64,000 bases of DNA from Lacihabitans sp. LS3-19 (GTDB lineage Bacteria; Bacteroidota; Bacteroidia; Cytophagales; Spirosomataceae): NCBI RefSeq assembly GCF_024343575.1, contig NZ_RJUA01000009.1:62001-126000 (forward strand), written 5' to 3'. The position numbers and the translations under genes are program-made. Positions 34,122 through 41,996 of the stretch are shown here, one piece after another; the stretch's first letter is position 1; every line of letters begins with the position of its first letter. The notes under the pieces were generated by a model. That model saw only the letters and a list, made by a program, of their open reading frames with translations. It ran no database searches and was not told the origin of the DNA.

Positions 34122-34940
34122 TTAGACAGTTACATTATTTTCTCGTAAAGCCTCATTTAAAGATGTTTTTAAGTCTGTACTAGCTTTTCTTTTACCTATT
34201 ATTAATGCAACTGGGACACCATATGTACCTGCTGGAAAGTCTTTATTTATTGTTCCAGGTATTACAACTGAATTTTCCGGTACATAGCCAATATACTGAA
34301 CAGGCTCAGGCCCTGTTACATCTATAATTTTAGAACTTCCAGTTATTGTTACCCCAGCACCTAACACAGCTCGTTTAGCTATATGTGCACCTTCAACCAC
34401 TATACACCTTGATCCAATAAAAGCTCCATCCTCAATAATAACTGGAGATGCTTGTGCAGGCTCTAAAACACCACCTATGCCGACTCCCCCGCTTAGATGA
34501 ACATCTTTACCTATTTGAGCACAACTTCCCACTGTTGCCCATGTATCGACCATAGTACCACTATCAACATAAGCCCCGATATTGACATAACTTGGCATAA
34601 GAATTGTTCCTGGAGCAATATATGCTCCATATCTTGCTACTGCAGGAGGTACAACTCGAACGCCTAGTTCTTTATAATTATTTTTTAATTGCATTTTATC
34701 ATGAAATTCAAAAATTCCAACTTCTTGAACTTCCATTTGCCTTAAAGGGAAATACAATATTATAGCCTTCTTAATCCATTCGTTAGTAATCCATTTGTTT
34801 TCGCTATTTAAATTAGCAACTCTCAGTTTTCCATCGTTTACTAATTTAACCACTTCATTAATGGCATCTACTACTTTGGAGTCTTTTAATAATTCCCTAT
34901 TGTCCCAAGCAGACAAAATCAACTTTTCTAATTCTTGCAT
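34122..34940 (-). CDS. dapD: Tetrahydrodipicolinate N-succinyltransferase DapD
   Basis: 272 aa. DapD succinylates tetrahydrodipicolinate in lysine/diaminopimelate synthesis, needed for peptidoglycan. A helical N-domain (1-100) precedes a left-handed beta-helix of hexapeptide repeats (about 100-235), with VRVVPPAVARYGAYI, YVNIGAYVDSGTMVDTWATV and HLSGGVGIGGVLEP. It is transcribed alone, from a likely -7 element at 35104-35111 (TATATTTG on the minus strand) with a leader of about 155 bases. dapB of the same pathway is at 47.0-47.7 kb in another operon. Confidence 0.96.
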   Translation of the reverse strand: MQELEKLILSAWDNRELLKDSKVVDAINEVVKLVNDGKLRVANLNSENKWITNEWIKKAIILYFPLRQMEVQEVGIFEFHDKMQLKNNYKELGVRVVPPAVARYGAYIAPGTILMPSYVNIGAYVDSGTMVDTWATVGSCAQIGKDVHLSGGVGIGGVLEPAQASPVIIEDGAFIGSRCIVVEGAHIAKRAVLGAGVTITGSSKIIDVTGPEPVQYIGYVPENSVVIPGTINKDFPAGTYGVPVALIIGKRKASTDLKTSLNEALRENNVTV

Positions 34941-35331
34941 TTGTATAATTTAAAGAAAAAATAAATATAGTATAACTCAATTAAAATAAATCTATTCTTT
35001 TGATTTATAGCCAGTAAAACTGCTTAAAATCAGTTAAAATCGAAACTTTAGAATTTTAATTTACAAAGCCAAATAATATTCTGTTTTTGGCCGAATTGAA
35101 TTGCAAATATAAAAGGAAGGTATTAGTAAATTGAACAGAAAGAGAATAAATTTTACTATCAAGATTAGTATATCTTCAAGAGAGATTAGCAATTGTACTT
35201 TAAGTGATTTTTATAGCAAATTTTCTTTTATACAATAACATTTATTGAAATTATTTTAATTGACATTGGTAATCGTTTATATTATTTATAATTTTGCACA
35301 TCTTTTTTTTTACTCAAAAAAATAATAACGA
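34941..35331. other. Intergenic region between divergent dapD and gap
   Basis: 391 AT-rich bases. It holds the dapD -7 element (35104-35111, minus) and the gap promoter (35266-35296, plus). The ~150-base dapD leader has no recognised riboswitch or obvious long hairpin. Confidence 0.6.
35266..35296 (+). promoter_or_regulatory. Promoter of gap
   Basis: TTG at 35266-35268, a 20-base spacer and TAATTTTG at 35289-35296 fit the Bacteroidota consensus; leader of about 30 bases. Confidence 0.65.
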
Positions 35332-36342
35332 ATGAAAGACATCAAAGTAGCAATTAATGGGTTTGGACGTATTGGAAAATTGGTTTATCGTCAAATTTAC
35401 AATATGGAAGGAATTGACGTTGTAGCAATTAATGACCTAACTAGTCCTAAGACATTAGCACATTTATTAAAATATGATACTGCTCAAGGTCGTTTTGACC
35501 AAACTGTTGAGGCTACAGACAGTGCAATAATTGTAAATGGTGACACTATTAATGTTTATGCACAAAGAGATCCATCATTGATTCCATGGGGTGATCATGA
35601 TGTAGACGTAGTTTTGGAATGTACAGGTTTCTTTACTAGTGCTGAATCTGCTTCAGCTCATATTAAGGCAGGTGCGAAAAAAGTTGTAATATCTGCTCCA
35701 GCAACTGGTGATTTAAAAACAGTTGTTTTCAATGTAAACCACGATATATTAGATGGTTCTGAGACAATAATTAGCGGTGCATCTTGCACTACTAACTGTC
35801 TTGCTCCTATGGCTCAAGTATTAGAGAATGAATTTGAAATTGTAAATGGTTTAATGACTACAGTTCATGCTTATACAAATGACCAAAATACTCAGGACTC
35901 TCCTCACGCAAAAGGTGACTTAAGAAGGGGAAGAGCTGCAGCTCAAAACATTGTTCCTAACAGTACTGGTGCTGCAAAAGCAATTGGTTTAGTATTGCCT
36001 TCATTAAAAGGCAAACTGGACGGTTCTGCTCAACGTGTGCCTACACTAACAGGTTCATTGACTGAACTAACAGCAATTATTGGTAAGAAAACCACAGTAG
36101 CTGAAATTAATGCAGCAATGAAAAAAGCTTCAAACGACAGTTTTGGATATACAGAAGATGAAATTGTAAGTAGTGATATTATCGGAATTAGATTTGGATC
36201 ATTATTTGATGCAACCCAAACAAAAGTATCAACAGTTGGCGATTCTCAATTGGTAAGAGTAGTTAGCTGGTATGACAATGAAATGTCATATGTTTCTCAG
36301 TTAGTACGTACAGTACATTATTTTGCTGGATTAATTAAGTAA
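35332..36342 (+). CDS. gap: Glyceraldehyde-3-phosphate dehydrogenase, type I
   Basis: 336 aa. It carries out the phosphorylating NAD-dependent step of glycolysis/gluconeogenesis. [14 protein letters not shown] (8-21) binds NAD; the catalytic Cys152 is in [12 protein letters not shown], with His in [10 protein letters not shown]; the C-terminal SWYDNEMSY is standard. It has a consensus promoter and a strong terminator, so it is a single-gene unit, as expected for a highly expressed enzyme. Confidence 0.97.
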   Translation: MKDIKVAINGFGRIGKLVYRQIYNMEGIDVVAINDLTSPKTLAHLLKYDTAQGRFDQTVEATDSAIIVNGDTINVYAQRDPSLIPWGDHDVDVVLECTGFFTSAESASAHIKAGAKKVVISAPATGDLKTVVFNVNHDILDGSETIISGASCTTNCLAPMAQVLENEFEIVNGLMTTVHAYTNDQNTQDSPHAKGDLRRGRAAAQNIVPNSTGAAKAIGLVLPSLKGKLDGSAQRVPTLTGSLTELTAIIGKKTTVAEINAAMKKASNDSFGYTEDEIVSSDIIGIRFGSLFDATQTKVSTVGDSQLVRVVSWYDNEMSYVSQLVRTVHYFAGLIK

Positions 36343-36364
36343 TTTCCGTAAAAATTGTAGTTAT

Positions 36365-36394
36365 AAAAAAAGCCTCTTTTAAGAGGCTTTTTTT
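36365..36394. terminator. Bidirectional terminator of gap and trmB
   Basis: A perfect 15-base inverted repeat, AAAAAAAGCCTCTTT and its complement, A-run before and T-run after. The trmB stop codon (36379-36381) lies inside its loop/arm. Confidence 0.9.
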
Positions 36395-37050
36395 ATAAGT
36401 TTTGCTTTCAGATAATTTATTGAAGAACCTTTTTCGTTAAAAAGTTTTTCGTAATATGTAACAATATCATAATGACCTTCCTTTAAGTCAGAATTGTATA
36501 AATCATTGGTATAATCTATTATTTCGAATTCAGGATCTTTCATTATTAAATCCAAAGAATATTCAAATAAAAATGAACTATCAGTCTTTAAATGGAAAAT
36601 TCCTTCGCTTTTTAAGTAAATCTTATATATATCTAAAAACTTTTGATTTGTAAGCCTTCTTTTTTCTTCTTTGTCTCTTGGCTGAGGGTCTGGGTGAACG
36701 AGCCATATTTCATCAACTTCATTAGGCTCAAAAAATTCATCTAAATATTGAATTCCAGTTCTTAGAAAGGCCACATTTGTCAGGCCTAAATCTATAGCCT
36801 TTTTACTTCCTCTAGCTATTCTATCCCCTTTTATATCTACTCCTATAAAATTAGTTTCAGGGAATTGCTTACTCAATCCAACAGTATATTCTCCTTTCCC
36901 GCACGCCAATTCTAGCGTTATAGGATTGTCATTTTTAAAGTAGATTTCTTTCCATTTTCCTTTAATGGTTGTATAAAGTTCTTTTCCTCTCTCGATTACA
37001 TTTGAAGCTATAATATTATGCTCGAACCTTGGTAATTTTTTTCTCGACAC
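36379..37050 (-). CDS. trmB: tRNA (guanine(46)-N7)-methyltransferase TrmB
   Basis: 223 aa. TrmB makes m7G46 in the variable loop. The SAM site is LELACGKGEYTVGLSKQFP (about 43-61) and FIGVDIKGDRI; the family signature VHPDPQPRDKEEKRRLTNQ follows, then HLKTDSSFLFEY. The protein ends KLIKKAS, and its last codons and stop form one arm of the terminator. It is the sixth and last gene of the operon beginning at 44989, one base after folC. Confidence 0.95.
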   Translation of the reverse strand: MSRKKLPRFEHNIIASNVIERGKELYTTIKGKWKEIYFKNDNPITLELACGKGEYTVGLSKQFPETNFIGVDIKGDRIARGSKKAIDLGLTNVAFLRTGIQYLDEFFEPNEVDEIWLVHPDPQPRDKEEKRRLTNQKFLDIYKIYLKSEGIFHLKTDSSFLFEYSLDLIMKDPEFEIIDYTNDLYNSDLKEGHYDIVTYYEKLFNEKGSSINYLKAKLIKKAS

Positions 37051-37051
37051 T

Positions 37052-38350
37052 TTAAATATTGTTTAATTCGGCAACTAAATAAGTACTACCTCCAATAAAT
37101 ACTATATCCTCAGACTTAGCATAATTTGATAACACCTGCTCTAACGCCTGATTTACATTGTTATATATTTTTGATTCAAAATTGTATTTTAGTGCTTCTT
37201 TTTGGAGTTCGGAGGCTTTTAAAGCTCTAAAAGAATCAAAATCACAGAAATAATAATTTGCATTTAATGGGAGTAAACTGAAAACTTTTTCTAAATCTTT
37301 ATCTTTTACAAAGCCCAAAATTAAATGAATTTTTGAATTTTGATTAGCAAAAAGTTTATTTAATGTGATTTTTAATGCATGCTCGTTATGACCGGTATCG
37401 CAAATTACTAATGGATTATTTTGCAGGATTTGCCATCTACCCTTTAAAGAGGTGTTAACTATTACGTTTTTAATTCCATTTATTAAATGCTCTTTGCTTA
37501 AATTATATCCTAGTTTATTTAATAAAGTGTATGCTTCAAGTACCCCAATAATATTATTTTTTTGGTATTGACCTACTAAACCAGAGGATAATTTGAAAAT
37601 TTCTTGGGAATATATATTTCTAATATCAAGATTAAGTGTTTGTAAATCAGAAGATTCTTGGAAAATATCAAAGTTTTTAGAAGCAAATTTAATTTCAGAA
37701 TTATTTTTTTTTGCTTCATCTTCAAAAACCTTGTAGGTATCAACCGAATATTCAGATACAATTACCGGAATGCCTTTTTTTATTATGCCCGCTTTTTCAA
37801 ATGCTATTTTTTCAAGTGTATCTCCAAGTATGTCCATGTGGTCATAACCAATATTAGTAATAAGTGAGAAAAGTAAATTGCTAATTATATTAGTAGAGTC
37901 AAACCTCCCTCCTAACCCAACCTCAATTACTGCAATGTCAACTTTTTCATCACTGAAAAATTTGAAGGCTATTGCTACTGATACTTCAAAAAATGAAGGT
38001 TTTATTTTTTTAATTAATTCTGAGTAATTCTCGATGAATTCAATAATATAAGATTTTGGAGCCATTTCTCCATTAATTCTAAATCGCTCTCTATAATCTT
38101 TAAGATGAGGTGAGGTATAAAGACCTACTTTTAAGCCCTTTTCTATTAAAATAGATGCTAGCATGTGAGAAGTACTACCCTTGCCATTGGTGCCAGCAAC
38201 ATGGATACTTTTGAAATTATCTTGGGGATTACCAAGTGCTTCGCATAAAGCAATAATATTGGTAAGTTTAGGTTTTAGGGCTTTTAATCCTATTTTTTGA
38301 AACACTGGCAGCTTTGCATACAAGTATTCAATAGTTTCATCGTATGTCAT
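37052..38350 (-). CDS. folC: Bifunctional folylpolyglutamate/dihydrofolate synthase FolC
   Basis: 432 aa. It adds glutamate to folates and makes dihydrofolate from dihydropteroate. The Mur-ligase-type P-loop HVAGTNGKGSTSH lies at 50-62, followed by YTSPHLKDYRERFRING and the folate-site EVGLGGRFDSTN; the C-terminal domain has CDTGHNEHALK. It starts seven bases after the TonB-like gene and ends one base before trmB. Housekeeping genes at the end of an envelope operon suggest shared transcription rather than shared function. Confidence 0.95.
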   Translation of the reverse strand: MTYDETIEYLYAKLPVFQKIGLKALKPKLTNIIALCEALGNPQDNFKSIHVAGTNGKGSTSHMLASILIEKGLKVGLYTSPHLKDYRERFRINGEMAPKSYIIEFIENYSELIKKIKPSFFEVSVAIAFKFFSDEKVDIAVIEVGLGGRFDSTNIISNLLFSLITNIGYDHMDILGDTLEKIAFEKAGIIKKGIPVIVSEYSVDTYKVFEDEAKKNNSEIKFASKNFDIFQESSDLQTLNLDIRNIYSQEIFKLSSGLVGQYQKNNIIGVLEAYTLLNKLGYNLSKEHLINGIKNVIVNTSLKGRWQILQNNPLVICDTGHNEHALKITLNKLFANQNSKIHLILGFVKDKDLEKVFSLLPLNANYYFCDFDSFRALKASELQKEALKYNFESKIYNNVNQALEQVLSNYAKSEDIVFIGGSTYLVAELNNI

Positions 38351-38357
38351 GGTCTTT

Positions 38358-39308
38358 TTAAGCCCCTCTCGTTATATTTATAGTTATTGTTCCTGGATTT
38401 CTAGAGTTTGGAGTTCCTACAGGAATCAAATTGGCTTTTAGTTTTTTAGTTATTTGGCCTTTATAGTAATTCGTCACTGAAGGACTTACCGAAGTTTCCG
38501 CAACATTGATACTGATTATATCTCCTGTTTCGTCAATTACTACTTTGAAAACAATTCTTCCAGTTTCACTTGAATTATCTTTGGTTATATTCAAAGGGCC
38601 TCTATTTTTCCAACCTGATATGCTCACTGAGGCACCACTACCTCCACCTTTTCCTGGATTTCCATAAAGACTTTTGCCGTCTAAAGTTCCTCTGGGGTCA
38701 CCTTTATCCCCGACCTCACCTGCTTTTCCGTCTCCATTGTTATTTCCTCCAACTCCAGATTTGGTACCTGTTGTCCCATTTGAGCCTGAAGATCCAGTTG
38801 GTTTCTTGAATATTGAGCCATTATCTACAGTTCTTTGAGGTGTAGGAGGAGCTGTAACTGGCGTTGGTGCTTTTGAAGTCGTTTTTACCTCTGTACTTGG
38901 CTTTGAAACTGGTTTAGTTGTTTCAGTCGGTTTTTTTACCGTTACTTTTGAATCTTCGTCAGAAGTCAATACGTTCGATGGGGCTGGCGGTGTTTTTACA
39001 GCTGCTGCAACTGGTTTCGGTGGAGTTGATTTAACTGGAGTTGGTTTAGTAACACTTTTGCTAGCCTCTGGTTTTACATCATAATTATTTTTAGAGCTAT
39101 TGGCCTTATTAGTAGTTTGAATATCTCCAGAACCTACTAAGTCAACGCCATAGTTGAGGTCAACCCCCATTTCTATGATTTCAACTTTAGGTTCATAAAC
39201 TATTTTTATAAGATACAATGAAGCTAAAATAATTGCATATAGCGTTAAGCTAATACCAATAGCCTTTGATTGATGATTATCTTTTTCTAAATTTTGTATT
39301 GTTTCCAA
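38358..39308 (-). CDS. TonB/TolA-like energy-transducer protein
   Basis: 316 aa. The order is a short cytoplasmic N-terminus, one transmembrane helix (about 17-35), a periplasmic Pro/Lys/Thr-rich rod (about 70-170), a Gly/Asn-rich linker (about 175-225), then a C-terminal TonB-like fold (about 245-315) with GRIVFKVVIDETGDIISIN. This is the layout of TonB or TolA, which pull on outer-membrane partners using proton-motive force. No exbB/exbD or tolQ/R genes are in the operon. It sits between the SPOR protein (8 bases) and folC (7 bases), with an outer-membrane barrel two genes upstream as a possible partner. Confidence 0.78.
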   Translation of the reverse strand: METIQNLEKDNHQSKAIGISLTLYAIILASLYLIKIVYEPKVEIIEMGVDLNYGVDLVGSGDIQTTNKANSSKNNYDVKPEASKSVTKPTPVKSTPPKPVAAAVKTPPAPSNVLTSDEDSKVTVKKPTETTKPVSKPSTEVKTTSKAPTPVTAPPTPQRTVDNGSIFKKPTGSSGSNGTTGTKSGVGGNNNGDGKAGEVGDKGDPRGTLDGKSLYGNPGKGGGSGASVSISGWKNRGPLNITKDNSSETGRIVFKVVIDETGDIISINVAETSVSPSVTNYYKGQITKKLKANLIPVGTPNSRNPGTITINITRGA

Positions 39309-39316
39309 AATAAACT

Positions 39317-40276
39317 TTAGTTATTATTTTCATAAACGGGTTTTAATTCCGTTAATTGTTCAATTTTATCTACATACTCTAAGGCTTGAGCTTCAGAGCT
39401 AGCAACTACATATACTTTATACTTTTTTCCTAATGGTCTTACTCTTGCTGGAAATCCATTTTCTGCTAAATACGAAGCTAGATTATCTACGTTTTCCTTT
39501 TTGCTGAAAACTCCAATGCTAACTACATAGCTTTTATTGTCCTTTATTTTTTGTGTTTTCTTATCTTCAATTAACTTTTCATTCTTCTTTTCTTGAGAAA
39601 TTACAAGTTTTTGTGATGATAATGAAGTATCATTAAGTACTTTAACTTGAAGATTAGCCAAAGAATCTATTTCTTCAACCATATTTTTTTTCTCTGACTT
39701 TTTTTGAGAAGGTTTAATGAAGATTGAATAAGCTAAAATCGAAGATAGCAAAAACAAAGGTATTAAATAAAGGAAAATTTTTGAATAAGTCCTTTTCTTT
39801 TCGAATATTTCAAGTTCTTCTTGTTCTTCAATATCATGAAAACTTACTCTTTCCTGTATTTGGAAAAGCTTTTTTGGCTCTTCTGTAAGTTTGCCAATCT
39901 CAATTTTTTGTTCGATAGTTTCTGGGAAAAAAACTATTTTGTTTTCTTCATCTCTATAAAAAATCCCTATTCCATCCCAATTAAATTTTTTATTAAGAAC
40001 AATTTCCGCTCTGAATTTTTTCAAAAAGTCAGTGTACTCACTTTTTATTAAATCTTCAGGTAGTTTTGAGTTTTGGCGAATCAATTCTATTAATTTACCA
40101 TCTAAATCTTTATCAATTACTTCGTTGAATTCTAATTTCTTGATGGGAAGCACAATTTCTTGATTCCCATCAAAGTAAGGTTTTGAATATTCAGAAATAA
40201 ACGCACCAATATTAGGCAAAACGATAAAGTCTTGATTTTGTATGACTTGTTCTATTTCTTTTTGAATATTAAACAT
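39317..40276 (-). CDS. HU-CCDC81 and SPOR domain membrane protein
   Basis: 319 aa. The N-terminus (about 1-125: IEQVIQNQDFIVLPNIGAFI, FNWDGIGIFYRDEENKIVF) matches the bacterial HU-CCDC81 domain pair, an HU-like fold. Residues about 168-188 are a transmembrane helix (IFLYLIPLFLLSSILAYSIF). After a Lys/Glu linker the C-terminus (about 245-315) is a SPOR domain (SYVVSIGVFSKKENVDNLASYL), which binds denuded septal peptidoglycan glycans. The cytoplasmic half could bind DNA or a protein while the SPOR end marks the division site. It lies 13 bases after the barrel gene and 8 before the TonB-like gene. Confidence 0.85.
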   Translation of the reverse strand: MFNIQKEIEQVIQNQDFIVLPNIGAFISEYSKPYFDGNQEIVLPIKKLEFNEVIDKDLDGKLIELIRQNSKLPEDLIKSEYTDFLKKFRAEIVLNKKFNWDGIGIFYRDEENKIVFFPETIEQKIEIGKLTEEPKKLFQIQERVSFHDIEEQEELEIFEKKRTYSKIFLYLIPLFLLSSILAYSIFIKPSQKKSEKKNMVEEIDSLANLQVKVLNDTSLSSQKLVISQEKKNEKLIEDKKTQKIKDNKSYVVSIGVFSKKENVDNLASYLAENGFPARVRPLGKKYKVYVVASSEAQALEYVDKIEQLTELKPVYENNN

Positions 40277-40289
40277 TTATTAGGATTAA

Positions 40290-41996
40290 TTATAAAGCAA
40301 CGTTGATACCAGCAACAAAGTTAAGCCCCATTTGCGGATAATTGTAATATCTTTGATAATTTTGACCTACAATATTATTAAGTTTTACAAATGCTGAGAA
40401 TTGTTTACTAAATAAATAAGTCATTTCAGCATTTAAATCTACAATATCCTTCAATTTTACGGGCTCACCTAAATCAAGGTCTCTGGCGTAAATTCCAGCT
40501 AAGTAATAAATATCAAAAGATGAAACCAATTTATCTGAAAGTAAGAAAGTGTTTCCCCATCTGCTTGTAAATGCTGGTCTATGATATGGTTTCGTGAAAT
40601 TTACTGTTTCATAATAGTTATAATCCAGTTTCAAGTTTGATTTCCAATGTTCAAAGTTAGAATAGCCAAATTCAGCTGAAATATTAGCGAAATCAGTTGA
40701 TGCCTCTTCATATTCCACTTGGAATTTAGTCACATTTATAAAAGAACCAGATGGTGTTTCATAACTATTTTCCTCACCTTTATTAAAATAATATAGATTT
40801 TGGTATTTACCATATGAAATCTTCAAGTTATAACTTAGGCCATTATATAGTTCTGCTCTACTTCCTATGTAGTATTCTTGGTTTTTATTGGTATTTTTTA
40901 TGTCTACAGCTTGAGCTAAAAACGGATTCTCGTTAATGAATGAATGTAAGGTGTTTCTTATTATGTCACCATCAAATCCTACAAAGAAGTATGTCAAAGA
41001 AGGTGTTTTGTATGTAATGGATGCTGTTGGGAATCCTTTGGTATTATTTATTTTTTCAATTTGCTCATATTCATTTACGGCTTTGAAACCTATTTTTGCG
41101 GAGATTTTACCAAAATCAAATTTGAATCCTGGTTCTACTCTATATAGATTTCTTTTTCTAACATTTTTTGTTTGAAAAATTAAATCAGAACGCTCGGTAA
41201 TATAAGCTTCTGCAGAAAGTGTGGCCGTAACTTTATCTTCAATTAGCGGAAAATGCGATTTGAATTTAGTGCCCCAATCAAGTTCATTAGCTGAATAATT
41301 ATCCGAAAGATTTTTAATTCCTGTAGTTAAAGAGTAATCAACTTTGGGTTTCGGATTTGTATTTTCAAGAGTTGCAGCGAAATTGAAAAAATTCAATCTT
41401 TGTTTTAAATCCTGTTGCGTATAGTCCCGGTTTGCAACTGTGTCATACCCATAGAAATAATAACCTCTGTTTTCATAACCCATATCGAGTTTTAACTCGT
41501 AATTATTTTGGTGATATTTGCCATCTACACCTATTTTGCTTAAACTCGTGGCTGAATTCTCTGCCCCAATAGGTCCTCTTTTAGTTGAATTATGTAAACC
41601 AGAGATTCCATAAACAAATTTTCTGTCTTGGTTAGAGTTTATGTATGTTTCGGCGTAAATTCTACCAAAGTTTCCCATACCTACTTTAAAGTAGTTTTTA
41701 TATCCAGTGTTGTCTTGGCTAGTAGATTTTTTGGTTATTGGAGAAACCACGTTAGGTACGAATTTAGTCTCTTCCACTGCCGTCGGTTTTCTATCGAAAA
41801 AAGAATAAGTCATTTTCTTTTCTTTTTTTTCATTTTCCACTGGAGGGATTTTATCTATAATTCTATTTGCTTTTGGCAAAACTACTTCACGTTCTTTCGT
41901 AATGTTGATTTCTTCGTTCACAACTGGCTTTTGAGCAGTTGCACCATTATAACAGAAGAAAAGTATAATTATAAAACTTAAGTTTCTTACTCTCAT
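40290..41996 (-). CDS. Outer-membrane beta-barrel protein
   Basis: 568 aa with a signal peptide (MRVRNLSFIIILFFCYNGATA, then Gln). A short charged N-terminal linker (about 22-95) leads to KNYFKVGMGNFGRIYAETYI and about 20 amphipathic strands of the TonB-dependent-receptor barrel kind; the end FVAGINVAL fits a barrel terminus. A plug domain is not visible, so it is probably not a normal TonB receptor. Its ATG overlaps the stop of the upstream TPR gene by four bases. Together with the SPOR and TonB-like genes downstream it suggests an envelope-spanning complex. Substrate or role unknown. Confidence 0.75.
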   Translation of the reverse strand: MRVRNLSFIIILFFCYNGATAQKPVVNEEINITKEREVVLPKANRIIDKIPPVENEKKEKKMTYSFFDRKPTAVEETKFVPNVVSPITKKSTSQDNTGYKNYFKVGMGNFGRIYAETYINSNQDRKFVYGISGLHNSTKRGPIGAENSATSLSKIGVDGKYHQNNYELKLDMGYENRGYYFYGYDTVANRDYTQQDLKQRLNFFNFAATLENTNPKPKVDYSLTTGIKNLSDNYSANELDWGTKFKSHFPLIEDKVTATLSAEAYITERSDLIFQTKNVRKRNLYRVEPGFKFDFGKISAKIGFKAVNEYEQIEKINNTKGFPTASITYKTPSLTYFFVGFDGDIIRNTLHSFINENPFLAQAVDIKNTNKNQEYYIGSRAELYNGLSYNLKISYGKYQNLYYFNKGEENSYETPSGSFINVTKFQVEYEEASTDFANISAEFGYSNFEHWKSNLKLDYNYYETVNFTKPYHRPAFTSRWGNTFLLSDKLVSSFDIYYLAGIYARDLDLGEPVKLKDIVDLNAEMTYLFSKQFSAFVKLNNIVGQNYQRYYNYPQMGLNFVAGINVAL

